Positions 25,022 through 32,854 of a DNA stretch of 35,360 nt are shown piece after piece. How positions within the stretch are numbered: position 1 is the stretch's first letter; each line of letters begins with the position of its first letter. This DNA is from Clostridiales bacterium (lineage in GTDB: Bacteria; Bacillota; Clostridia; Oscillospirales; Acutalibacteraceae), in the NCBI GenBank assembly GCA_012839705.1, contig DUMT01000010.1:1-35360 (forward strand). Reading direction: 5' to 3'. Position numbers and translations under genes: made by a program. Below the pieces are notes generated by a model. It did no database searches. It saw nothing but the letters and a program-made list of their open reading frames with translations, and was not told where the DNA came from.

Positions 25022-25933
25022 TTATTGAAAGGAAACAGAAACGCCATTCATATCGCAGGAAAGCAGTGTAACCTGCCAGCCTTCAAGCTCTGAATTTTGC
25101 AGTTCCTTTTTCGCCTTTTCAATAAAATCCTTATTGTCTATATCGATTATTGCCAGTATCGACGGGCCTGCACCGCTAATCGCCACGGCATAGGCGCCAA
25201 GCTCATACGCAGTATAAAAAACCTTATCCGCGTCGGCAATCAGCTGGAACCGGTAGGGCTGGTGCAGCCTATCCTGCACCGCCACCCTTAAGTTTTCAAG
25301 GCGGCCTGAAAAGAGGGAAGCAGTCATCAAAGCCGCCCTGGAAAGGTTATAAACCGCGTCTTCCCGCAGCACCTGTTTTGGGAGAATCCCTCTGGCGACT
25401 TCGGTTTTAAGCTCGAAATCGGGGATAAAAACGGCGAAACGTATGCGGTCGGACACCGGCACGCTGACACTGTGCACCCTTCCGCCGTCCATCACCGAGG
25501 CAACCAACCCTCCGTACAGCGCCGGGGCGGTGTTGTCGGGGTGCCCTTCCAGGGACGCCGCCAGGTCTGATATGTCCGACATGGACAGCGGGCTGCCCAG
25601 AAGGGTGTTTGCCCCCACCAGCCCCGCAATCAGGCAGGCGGAAGAGCTTCCAAGCCCCCTGGTCATGGGGATATTGTTTTCCTGTTTTATATGGAGCCCC
25701 TTAAAGGGGTGTCCGCACCTCTCATACAGCAGCTTTGCCGACTGGTAAATCATGTTTGTTTCATCCGTGGGGATTGGCGTACCGTCAACAGATTCTATGA
25801 TGCACAGCGGCTTTTCTACTGTGCCGTCCGCCTCCTCAATCCAAACACGGTTATACAGCGTCAAAGCAATGCCCAGTGCGTCAAATCCAGCCCCCAGGTT
25901 GGCGCTGGAGGCAGGAACGGTAATCTGAATCAT
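25022..25933 (-). CDS. thrB: Homoserine kinase
   Basis: Homoserine kinase makes O-phosphohomoserine for threonine synthase. The 303-residue GHMP kinase starts MIQITVPASSANLGAGFDAL and has the ATP-binding motif PMTRGLGSSSACLIAG and the C-terminal GAYAVAISGAGPSILAI. Length is typical. It follows hom by 37 bases. No threonine synthase gene is in this window. Confidence 0.97.
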   Translation of the reverse strand: MIQITVPASSANLGAGFDALGIALTLYNRVWIEEADGTVEKPLCIIESVDGTPIPTDETNMIYQSAKLLYERCGHPFKGLHIKQENNIPMTRGLGSSSACLIAGLVGANTLLGSPLSMSDISDLAASLEGHPDNTAPALYGGLVASVMDGGRVHSVSVPVSDRIRFAVFIPDFELKTEVARGILPKQVLREDAVYNLSRAALMTASLFSGRLENLRVAVQDRLHQPYRFQLIADADKVFYTAYELGAYAVAISGAGPSILAIIDIDNKDFIEKAKKELQNSELEGWQVTLLSCDMNGVSVSFQ

Positions 25934-25970
25934 TGCGGGCCTTCTTTCAAACTAATCTTGCAATTTGCTG

Positions 25971-27209
25971 TTATAATTCTGCAATCCTGATAAAGCTTAC
26001 AAGCTTTGCGCCGGCTAAAAGCCCCACAGCCTGGTGGATTTTATATTCCTCAACCGTCGGGGTTACCAGTGCCAGCTCATCCTGGGGAGCATTTTTCACC
26101 ACAACCCTTTCGCATTTTCCAAGCTGCCCTTCTACAAGGCTTTGGACAGCGCTTGCATCGCTGCATTTAAACCTTAACATTACAGATACCGGGTTTTGCA
26201 GGTAATCTGCAACGTAACCCTCCTCACCGGGTTCCCAGTTCAAAATTTTCGGCCTTGATATGTGCTTGGCCTCGTCAATGATATCGGCTACAACAGCGCT
26301 GGCTGTGGGGAGCTTTCCGGCGCCCTGCCCATAAAACACCACGTCACCTATAGCATCCCCTCGGACAAGTATTCCGTTGAACACATCGTTGACATCCGCT
26401 AGCTGGCTTGTTTCCGGGATAATCATGGGAGCAACAATGCAGTCAAGCCTGCCGTCCTCACGCTTTGATGCCCTGCCGATAAGCTTGATAACCCCGCCTA
26501 TTGCGGAGGCATATTTTACATCGTCAAGGGTAATGTTTTGAATCCCTTCGGTATGCACCTGCCTTGGATAAACATGCTTCCCAAAGGCAAGGGATGCCAG
26601 TATGCAAATTTTGCGGCAAACGTCATGGCCCTGTATATCCGCAGATGGGTCCCGCTCGGCATACCCGTTTTTCTGTGCCAGTTCCAGCGCGTCCTCAAAG
26701 GGTACGCCGTCCCTTATCATCTTGGTAAGCACAAAATTGGTAGTACCATTAAGTATGCCTGCAATTTCATACACCTGGTTTGCCGCCAGGCACTGGTCCA
26801 GCGGGCGGAGAATCGGGATACCGCCGCCAACACTTGCTTCAAACAGGAAGTTGAGGTTCTTTTCCCGGGCAATCTTAAGCAGCTCGTCACCCTTTTCCGC
26901 CACCAGCTCCTTGTTTGAAGTAACAACGCTTTTGCCGGCAAGCAGGCATCGCTTCACAAAATCGTATGCAGGTTTAAGACCGCCGATGGTTTCAACCACG
27001 ATTTCAATCTCGGAATCGTTTACAATGTCCTCAAAATTATCTGTAAACCGCTCAGCCAGCGGGCTGTCGGGGAATTTCCTTATATCAAGTATTTTCTTGA
27101 TTTCAACAGGCTGGCCGGCCTTTTGGGCAATTTTGCTGCCGTTTTTGAGCAATACCTCAACAACGCCGGAGCCTACTACTCCATGGCCCATAACCGCAAT
27201 TTTTATCAT
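25971..27209 (-). CDS. hom: Homoserine dehydrogenase
   Basis: This enzyme reduces aspartate semialdehyde to homoserine. The product has the nucleotide-binding start (MIKIAVMGHGVVGSGVVEVL), the catalytic region (EIAGILNGTTNFVLTKM, YAERDPSADIQGHDVCRK) and a C-terminal ACT domain (from about residue 335). I chose ATG 27209 (412 residues), because GAAGAAGGAT is 7 bases upstream; the ATG at 27236 adds an unlikely basic 9-residue tail. Confidence 0.97.
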   Translation of the reverse strand: MIKIAVMGHGVVGSGVVEVLLKNGSKIAQKAGQPVEIKKILDIRKFPDSPLAERFTDNFEDIVNDSEIEIVVETIGGLKPAYDFVKRCLLAGKSVVTSNKELVAEKGDELLKIAREKNLNFLFEASVGGGIPILRPLDQCLAANQVYEIAGILNGTTNFVLTKMIRDGVPFEDALELAQKNGYAERDPSADIQGHDVCRKICILASLAFGKHVYPRQVHTEGIQNITLDDVKYASAIGGVIKLIGRASKREDGRLDCIVAPMIIPETSQLADVNDVFNGILVRGDAIGDVVFYGQGAGKLPTASAVVADIIDEAKHISRPKILNWEPGEEGYVADYLQNPVSVMLRFKCSDASAVQSLVEGQLGKCERVVVKNAPQDELALVTPTVEEYKIHQAVGLLAGAKLVSFIRIAEL

Positions 27210-27246
27210 AACACTATCCTTCTTCCTCTTTGCCATTTAATGATTT

Positions 27247-27275
27247 GATATATACATAATATGATTATTTTTCAA
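27247..27275 (-). promoter_or_regulatory. Weak possible promoter of hom
   Basis: TTGAAA (27270-27275) and TATATC (27247-27252) are spaced by 17 bases in the 85-base AT-rich spacer before hom. The -10 is poor, so read-through from the upstream ACT gene may be the main source. Confidence 0.3.
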
Positions 27276-27294
27276 AATAAAATATAACACAAAA

Positions 27295-27753
27295 CTAATT
27301 TTCCTCGCGGGTAACCCGGGTTACCTGCACAACCCCTTCTGCCCCCAGCAGCCTTTTTATAAACTCTTCCGCCGGGATGTTGAGATTGTCAATCCTCGCC
27401 GAAATCGAAACAAACGCCTTACCGTCAGAGGGGATATTCTGGTTTACGGTAAGGATGTTCGCCCCCGCCCCCGCAAAGGCGGAAAGCACGCCCGAAAGTA
27501 CACCCGGCTGGTCCTGCAGCTCCAGGTGGACAGTTAGAATCTTCCCCATATTCTTAGATTCATAAGGATAAACAGCGTCTTTGTATTTGTAAAAAGCGCT
27601 TCGTGAGATCCCTGCAATCCTTGCCGCCTCTGCCGCCGTTGCAGCCTTGCCTGAGGCCAGCAATTCCTTCGCCTCCACTACCTTTATAAATACATCGGGC
27701 AAAACCGCGGAATCCACCAGCATCAGCCTGGGCTGATTATCATTCACCCTCAC
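27295..27753 (-). CDS. ACT-domain protein with helix-turn-helix (PheB/UPF0735 type)
   Basis: The product has an N-terminal helix-turn-helix-like part (KELLASGKAATAAEAARIAG, SRSAFYKYKDAVYPY) and a C-terminal ACT domain (about residues 73-150: ILTVHLELQDQPGVLSGVLS, GANILTVNQNIP). This layout is the UPF0735/PheB family, often next to hom and thrB. An amino-acid-sensing regulator is likely but unproven. I chose GTG 27753 (152 residues) because GGGAGG lies 8 bases before it; GTG 27762 overlaps that site. Confidence 0.88.
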   Translation of the reverse strand: MRVNDNQPRLMLVDSAVLPDVFIKVVEAKELLASGKAATAAEAARIAGISRSAFYKYKDAVYPYESKNMGKILTVHLELQDQPGVLSGVLSAFAGAGANILTVNQNIPSDGKAFVSISARIDNLNIPAEEFIKRLLGAEGVVQVTRVTREEN

Positions 27754-27794
27754 ACCGTCCACCTCCCGTGTACTTGTGTGTTCGTGTGAAATAC

Positions 27795-27823
27795 ACTATA
27801 CCATTCTGGCGGGGATAGTTCAA
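27795..27823 (-). promoter_or_regulatory. Sigma-A promoter of the ACT-hom-thrB-lysC cluster
   Basis: TTGAAC (27818-27823) and TATAGT (27795-27800) are spaced by 17 bases on the minus strand, about 45 bases before the ACT gene. Between 27824 and 27979 I see no gene and no T-box. Confidence 0.7.
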
Positions 27824-27979
27824 GAAAAACGCCAATCGAATACTGCCGATATTTAAAAATACATCGCGTTTTCTCTGTTTTTCTCTTAAATCCTTCGGTT
27901 TACTCCGCATTATTAACTTTTACGTTTTGCACGGGTTTTCCGGTAAATATAATGGATATTAGTTTATCTTGCCGAGCAG

Positions 27980-28009
27980 ATATTAGCAAAAAATTTTGAT
28001 TGCTAATAT
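27980..28009 (+). promoter_or_regulatory. 10-bp palindrome overlapping the ytvI -35 box
   Basis: ATATTAGCAA (27980-27989) is a perfect inverted repeat of TTGCTAATAT (28000-28009), with a 10-base spacer. The right arm contains the -35 box TTGCTA. This position fits an operator for a dimeric regulator; the site could alternatively be a hairpin in a longer transcript. Confidence 0.5.
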
Positions 28010-28028
28010 TTTCATTATTTTATATAAT
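28000..28028 (+). promoter_or_regulatory. Promoter of ytvI
   Basis: TTGCTA (28000-28005) and TATAAT (28023-28028) are spaced by 17 bases, about 28 bases before the TTG start. This is a sigma-A type; no sigma-E consensus is clear. Confidence 0.65.
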
Positions 28029-28056
28029 TGTTTAAAAAGAACAGGAGGGGCAGCCG

Positions 28057-29169
28057 TTGGAAGAAAAAGACAAATTTCTGACATATAAAGTAACCACCGA
28101 AAGGCGGCTATGCTTTTTAATAAACCTTCTTTATTTCGGCGTAATCATAGCAATTGGCGTTTTAGTGGTAAGATACCTTTTCCTTTGGATGCTTCCCTTT
28201 GTGATGGCGTTTCTTGTGGCGGCGGGGCTGCAACGTCCCGTGGGCTGGCTTGTCAAAAAAACAAAAATAAGCAAAAAAGTGTTTTCGGTAATCCTGGTTG
28301 TCTTTCTGGTCCTGCTCCTTGCCAGCGCGGTGGCGATTATCAGCTGGCAGCTGGTTTTGAGCATCGCCAACTTTGTAAGGGATACCGATAACATACAGAT
28401 GATTGAAAAATACATATACAGGCTTTCGGAATCCGCGAACAATTTTGTCCAGAGCATCTCAAACATCATCTCCGAATCTGCGGCAACCACGCTGCAGGAA
28501 GCGGTTGACAACATCTCCTCCAACATGATTAAATTCCTCACCGGCTTTTTTGCGGACATAGCCGCATCAGCCGCCGCAGCAACAACAAAGCTTCCAATGC
28601 TGCTTGTAAGCTTTGTCATCTGGATTATCGCCTCTATTTTCCTCACAATTGACTACCACTCAGTCAAGTCTTTTATTTACAGGCAAATCCCGGAACGTTA
28701 TGCCGAGACCGCTCGGATTATCAAAAACCTTTGCACCAACACAATCTTCAAGCTAATTCAGGCATACCTGCTAATGATGATAATTACCTTAGCCGAACTG
28801 AGCATTTGCTTTTCTGTGCTTAAAATCCCCTATGCTTTGCTTATTGCCGCTGCAATTGCGGTGGTGGACATACTGCCCGTGCTGGGTACAGGGACAGTCC
28901 TGATTCCCTGGGCTTTGCTGAACCTCTTGATGGGCAACCCCAAAATGTTTATAGGGCTGGGGATAACATATATCATCGTCACAGTCATCAGGAATATAAT
29001 CGAACCGAGGATTGTCAGCCAGCAAATCGGGCTTAATCCCCTTGTTACCCTGTTCTTTATGTTCCTGGGGCTTAAGGCCATCGGCATTGTGGGAATGCTG
29101 CTCTTCCCCGTCATTGTAATGATTATAATCCAGCTGCACGACAGCGGCAGGATTAAGCTTTGGAAATAG
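28057..29169 (+). CDS. ytvI: Sporulation integral membrane protein YtvI (AI-2E transporter superfamily)
   Basis: The 370-residue polytopic protein belongs to the AI-2E/PerM superfamily. Hydrophobic segments occur near residues 18-60, 70-95, 178-200 and in several C-terminal helices. The conserved C-terminal region includes PVLGTGTVLIPWALLNLL, RNIIEPRIVSQQIGLNPLVT and FMFLGLKAIGIVGMLLFPV. In Bacillus the YtvI branch is made during sporulation; its role is not settled. The start is TTG 28057 with AGGAGGGG upstream. Confidence 0.92.
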   Translation: MEEKDKFLTYKVTTERRLCFLINLLYFGVIIAIGVLVVRYLFLWMLPFVMAFLVAAGLQRPVGWLVKKTKISKKVFSVILVVFLVLLLASAVAIISWQLVLSIANFVRDTDNIQMIEKYIYRLSESANNFVQSISNIISESAATTLQEAVDNISSNMIKFLTGFFADIAASAAAATTKLPMLLVSFVIWIIASIFLTIDYHSVKSFIYRQIPERYAETARIIKNLCTNTIFKLIQAYLLMMIITLAELSICFSVLKIPYALLIAAAIAVVDILPVLGTGTVLIPWALLNLLMGNPKMFIGLGITYIIVTVIRNIIEPRIVSQQIGLNPLVTLFFMFLGLKAIGIVGMLLFPVIVMIIIQLHDSGRIKLWK

Positions 29170-29193
29170 CATTCAATTTCCGAAACCATTTTC

Positions 29194-29218
29194 AGGCTCC
29201 CGTTTTTGGGAGCCTTTT
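29194..29218 (+). terminator. Intrinsic terminator of ytvI
   Basis: AGGCTCCC (29194-29201) pairs with GGGAGCCT (29208-29215) around a T-rich loop and is followed by TTT. It begins 24 bases after the ytvI stop. Confidence 0.85.
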
Positions 29219-29295
29219 AATGTATTTTTTATAATTTGAGAGGAATAGTAAATATATTGTTGATAAATAAAAGTAACTTTACTATGTAAATATAC

Positions 29296-29324
29296 TTGAC
29301 TTAATAAACCCTATGTGCTATAAT
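29296..29324 (+). promoter_or_regulatory. Sigma-A promoter of the hxlR-trxR-trxA module
   Basis: TTGACT (29296-29301) and a perfect TATAAT (29319-29324) are spaced by 17 bases. The AAAGGAGGG site begins only 7 bases after the -10, so the leader is very short. This rules out the in-frame ATG at 29313 as the start of the regulator. Confidence 0.8.
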
Positions 29325-29345
29325 CACATTAAAGGAGGGATAGAG

Positions 29346-29777
29346 TTGAACGCCACCTATTCCATCCCCTGCAATATAGCCCAAACCCTGAACCTGATTG
29401 GGGACCGCTGGTCGCTGTTGATACTGCACCGGCTGCTTATCGGCAAAGGTACCTATTCGGAGCTGCAGCAAAGCCTTGAGGGGATACCAAGCAATTTGTT
29501 GTCCAAGCGGCTGAAAACCCTTGAAGAATACGGGCTTATAACCAGCGAGCTATACCAGGCGCACCCTCCCCGTTACCAGTACACCCTCACCCAGAGCGGG
29601 CGGGAACTGGAGGATATCTTCAACGCCATTATCCTGTGGGGGGAGAAAAACCTTAAAACCTGCTACAAACATCTTGTTCACAGGGATTGCGGGCATGGGA
29701 TTGAGATAAAATATTTTTGCAAAAACTGCGGCAGAATTATTTCTGCCGACGAACTGGATGTATGCGGGGAAGACTGA
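29346..29777 (+). CDS. HxlR-family winged-helix regulator
   Basis: HxlR proteins are small dimeric repressors or activators that sense redox state or reactive electrophiles. The 143-residue product has the winged-helix core (IAQTLNLIGDRWSLLILHRL, LEGIPSNLLSKRLKTLEEYG, YTLTQSGRELEDIFNAI) and a conserved N-terminal Cys (SIPCNIA, residue 9), the type used as redox sensor in YodB and HypR. The C-terminus has DCGHG and CKNCG, a possible zinc site. The start is TTG 29346 with AAAGGAGGG 6 bases upstream. It is followed by the flavoprotein gene after 38 bases. Confidence 0.92.
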   Translation: MNATYSIPCNIAQTLNLIGDRWSLLILHRLLIGKGTYSELQQSLEGIPSNLLSKRLKTLEEYGLITSELYQAHPPRYQYTLTQSGRELEDIFNAIILWGEKNLKTCYKHLVHRDCGHGIEIKYFCKNCGRIISADELDVCGED

Positions 29778-29815
29778 CCCGCCCAATTCTCCAGACTGGA
29801 AAGGCATGTGTTGAT

Positions 29816-30670
29816 ATGAGTGACAGGATTGATATAGCCGTAATCGGCGGCGGGCCGGCGGGATTATCCGCAGCAATAAACGCCGTAGCCCGGGGCAAGA
29901 CGGTCAGGGTGTTGTCGGCTAGCGAAACACCTTTGAAGCGTGCCGAAACTGTGGATAACTACCTGGGGTTTTACAATATAACCGGGGGCGACCTGATGAA
30001 AAAGTTTGAGGAGCACGCCCTCGCCCTTGGGATTGCCACCGAACACGGCAGGGCAGCGAATATAATGCCCCTGGGGAATTATTTTATGATTAACTTCTCG
30101 GGCAATATTATCGAGGCAACCACGGTAATCCTTGCAATCGGCGTCGCAAGAATCAGGGAAATCCCGGGGGAAGCTGAGTTTTTAGGCAAAGGGGTTAGCT
30201 ACTGCGCCACCTGCGACGGCATGCTTTTCCGCGGGAAAAAGGCGGTTGTATGGGGCCTTGCCTCTGACGCTGTGGAAGAAGCTAACTTCCTTCACGGCAT
30301 CGGTGTTGATGTCACATTTGCCGCTAAAGGCGGGCGGCCTGAGGAACTCAATGCTGATATACCCTTCATATCCGGCGCTGTCAGCGAAATCATCGGCGAA
30401 AAATCCGTTACAGCGGTAAAAATCAACAAGGATATTGTGGATACGGAAGGGGTTTTCATCCTGCGGCAGGCAATTGCGCCCACCAATCTGGTGCCGGGGT
30501 TAGAAACCGAAAACGGTTATATTAAGGTTAACAACAAAATGGAAACCAACATACCCGGGCTTTTTGCCGCGGGTGACTGCACCGGGGTGCCCCTGCAGCT
30601 TTCAAAAGCTGTAGGCGAAGGGCTGGTTGCAGCGCAGATGGCGGCAAAGTATATAGATTCGCTCAAATAA
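29816..30670 (+). CDS. Thioredoxin reductase-like flavoprotein lacking NADPH-binding motifs
   Basis: The 284-residue product has the FAD-binding GGGPAGLSA (residues 11-19), the redox CATC (Cys130, Cys133) of thioredoxin reductases, and the second FAD motif LFAAGDCTGVP (about residues 249-259). The usual NADPH signatures are absent: GGGDSA reads WGLASDA (146-152) and no HRR..R motif follows, making it about 25 residues shorter than the common enzyme. It resembles the ferredoxin- or otherwise-linked thioredoxin reductases of Clostridia. trxA follows directly. The start is ATG 29816 after GGAAAGG; longer in-frame starts overlap the hxlR gene. Confidence 0.88.
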   Translation: MSDRIDIAVIGGGPAGLSAAINAVARGKTVRVLSASETPLKRAETVDNYLGFYNITGGDLMKKFEEHALALGIATEHGRAANIMPLGNYFMINFSGNIIEATTVILAIGVARIREIPGEAEFLGKGVSYCATCDGMLFRGKKAVVWGLASDAVEEANFLHGIGVDVTFAAKGGRPEELNADIPFISGAVSEIIGEKSVTAVKINKDIVDTEGVFILRQAIAPTNLVPGLETENGYIKVNNKMETNIPGLFAAGDCTGVPLQLSKAVGEGLVAAQMAAKYIDSLK

Positions 30671-30729
30671 TCATAAAACGTTATCAATTAGCTATAATAT
30701 ATATTAGTTTAAGGAAAGAGGTAAAACGT

Positions 30730-31059
30730 ATGGCAGCATCAGTTATTTATCCGAATGTTGAGGAATTTGACCAGCTTATTTCCGGAGGTACTCCCGTACT
30801 TGTGGATTTCTGGGCTGAATGGTGCATGCCCTGCAAAATGCTGGGCCCGGTGATTGAGCAGCTTGGCGAGCAGTACCAGGGCAGGGTCACTGTTGCAAAG
30901 GTGGATGTGGATGAGCACTCGGAACTTGCAGCCCGCTACGGGATCCAGTCAATCCCCACCGTCATTATCTTCAACAAAGGCGAGATTGTAGATACCATTG
31001 TGGGGCTCCGCAACCCCGACGCCTACACAAAGGTGCTTGACGGATTGCTTAACGGATAA
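30730..31059 (+). CDS. trxA: Thioredoxin
   Basis: Thioredoxin reduces protein disulfides in the cytoplasm. The 109-residue product has the standard fold, with active site WCMPC (residues 31-35, instead of the common WCGPC), the cis-Pro region QSIPTVIIF and GLRNPDAYTKVLDG at the end. It is next to the reductase-like gene, its likely partner. AAGGAAAGAGG precedes the ATG. A TATAAT (30693-30698) lies in the spacer but lacks a convincing -35 box. Confidence 0.97.
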   Translation: MAASVIYPNVEEFDQLISGGTPVLVDFWAEWCMPCKMLGPVIEQLGEQYQGRVTVAKVDVDEHSELAARYGIQSIPTVIIFNKGEIVDTIVGLRNPDAYTKVLDGLLNG

Positions 31060-31071
31060 ATTCCGGCATAA

Positions 31072-31103
31072 AAAACCCCGGCATGTTAAAATGCCGGGGT
31101 TTT
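31072..31103. terminator. Bidirectional terminator between trxA and argS
   Basis: AAAACCCCGGCAT (31072-31084) pairs perfectly with ATGCCGGGGTTTT (31091-31103) around a 6-base loop. It lies between convergent genes and ends both transcripts. Confidence 0.92.
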
Positions 31104-31127
31104 GCGTTATCTTATGGTTATCCTTGG

Positions 31128-32825
31128 TTACATGGAATCAGGCGCTTCGATTTTAAGCATGGACAGCGCGTTTTTCAGGGTTACGCGTGCCGCCTCGCAA
31201 AGGGCAAGCCTTGCTTTCATCAATTTTTCGTCCTCGCATTTTACGCGGCAGGCATTGTAAAATTTATGGAACAATGACGCAAGGTCAAGGCAGTAGCGGG
31301 TAATCCGGGCAGGCTCAAAGGTTATAGCCGCCTCCACAATCTCCCCTGTATAGCCTGCGAGATGGCGGATAAGCTCCTTTTCCTCATGCTGGGCCAGCAC
31401 CAGAAGGTCATCCTCCGTTACCTCCCCAAGGGTAATCCCTTCCGCCTGCAAATTCCTGAAAATGGAGCATATCCTTGCATGGGCATACTGGACGTAATAA
31501 ACCGGGTTTTGGGAGGATTTTTCAACCGCCAGCTCCAAATCGAAATCCATCTGGGTGTTGGCTTCCCTCTGATTGAAGAAGAAACGCGCGGCATCCACAG
31601 GAATCTCCTCCAGAAGGTCAGCAAGCTGAATCGCCTTGCCCGTCCGCTTGGACATCCTTACAACCTCGCCGCCCCTCATAAGGCGTACCAGCTGGATAAG
31701 CACAACCTTGAGCTTATCGCCATCAAGCCCGATGGCGTCCATTGCCCCCTTCATGCGGGCGACATGCCCGTGGTGGTCCGCTCCCCAGACATCAATGCAC
31801 AGGTCAAACCCACGGGCAAACTTATTCCTGTGATAGGCTATATCTGCCGCGAAATATGTGGGATTCCCGTTAGCGCGGACCAATACCTCGTCCTTTTCGC
31901 CGCCGTATTCCGACGCGCGGTACCAGAGGGCACCGTCTTTTTCGTAGGTAAGCCCCCTGTCCTTCAAAAGCTGGATGGTTTCGGCAAGCTCTCCGTTTTG
32001 ATGGAGGGTGGACTCCCTGAACCAGCAGTCGTATTTAATCCGGTATTTTTCAAGATCCCGGTGCATTTTTTCAATATTAAGCGGAAGGGCATAATCTATT
32101 AAAGCCTGCCGGCGTGTTTCAGGGTCGGCATCCACATATTTGTCGCCGTAAATGGCGGCAAAATTCCTGGCATGCTCTATGATATCCTCGCCGTGGTACG
32201 CGTCCTCGGGAAACTCCACTGCGTCCTCCCCTTTAAACAGCTGGAGGTACCTCGCTTCCAGGGAAATACCGAACTTTTCAATCTGGTTTCCGGCGTCGTT
32301 TACATAGAATTCCCGCCATACATCATATCCCGCCGCCTCAAGGACAGAGGCAAGGCAGTCCCCCAGGGCGCCGCCCCTGGCATTGCCCATGTGCATGGGG
32401 CCGGTAGGGTTGGCGGAAACAAACTCCACCATCACTTTTTTGCCGTTTCCATAATCAGAACGGCCGTATTTGTCCCCCAGCTCGAGGATATCCTTCACAA
32501 CACCCGCATAAAAGGCTTGTGACATTGTGAAATTCAAAAATCCCGGGCCTGCCACATCCGCCGATTCAAAAAATGTACCGTCCAATACGATGTGGTTTTT
32601 TATTATTTCGGCAATCTTCCTCGGCGGGAGCCTGAAGGCCTTGGCGGAAACCAAAGCCGCGTTTGAAGATAAATCCCCGTGGGACCTGTCCGCCGGGATT
32701 TCAATGCTGAAAGCTGGAATCGGCTCGGCGGGCAGCTCTCCCGCTGAAACTGCCAAACCTATCGCGGATAAAATCACTTCCCTAAGCTGGTTTTCTGCCA
32801 GCGCCACAAGCTTTGACATATCCAA
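31128..32825 (-). CDS. argS: Arginyl-tRNA synthetase
   Basis: This class I synthetase charges tRNA-Arg. The 565-residue product has the N-terminal Add-1 domain, the HIGH-type motif (NPTGPMHMGNARGGALGD, about residue 140), the KMSKS-type motif (VVRMSKRTGKAIQL) and the DALR anticodon-binding domain with the C-terminal tail LFHKFYNACRVKCEDEK. Length is typical. The start is TTG 32825 or ATG 32819; AAAGGA is 6 bases before the TTG, so that is slightly favoured. It follows the DUF1934 gene by 29 bases. Confidence 0.97.
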   Translation of the reverse strand: MDMSKLVALAENQLREVILSAIGLAVSAGELPAEPIPAFSIEIPADRSHGDLSSNAALVSAKAFRLPPRKIAEIIKNHIVLDGTFFESADVAGPGFLNFTMSQAFYAGVVKDILELGDKYGRSDYGNGKKVMVEFVSANPTGPMHMGNARGGALGDCLASVLEAAGYDVWREFYVNDAGNQIEKFGISLEARYLQLFKGEDAVEFPEDAYHGEDIIEHARNFAAIYGDKYVDADPETRRQALIDYALPLNIEKMHRDLEKYRIKYDCWFRESTLHQNGELAETIQLLKDRGLTYEKDGALWYRASEYGGEKDEVLVRANGNPTYFAADIAYHRNKFARGFDLCIDVWGADHHGHVARMKGAMDAIGLDGDKLKVVLIQLVRLMRGGEVVRMSKRTGKAIQLADLLEEIPVDAARFFFNQREANTQMDFDLELAVEKSSQNPVYYVQYAHARICSIFRNLQAEGITLGEVTEDDLLVLAQHEEKELIRHLAGYTGEIVEAAITFEPARITRYCLDLASLFHKFYNACRVKCEDEKLMKARLALCEAARVTLKNALSMLKIEAPDSM

Positions 32826-32854
32826 AAAACGTCCTTTCTCCTGATTGGTTTTAA

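Noticed and set aside
27754-28056. T-box or amino-acid riboswitch in the ACT gene/ytvI intergenic region
   Set aside because: No T-box AGGGTGGNACCGCG-like sequence or lysine riboswitch core was seen on either strand.
29313-29345. Longer HxlR start at ATG 29313
   Set aside because: This ATG precedes the -10 box, and the AAAGGAGGG site points to TTG 29346.
31362-32102. A 246-codon plus-strand open frame opposite argS
   Set aside because: It lies wholly within argS, whose HIGH and KMSKS motifs are intact; the product has no recognisable domain.
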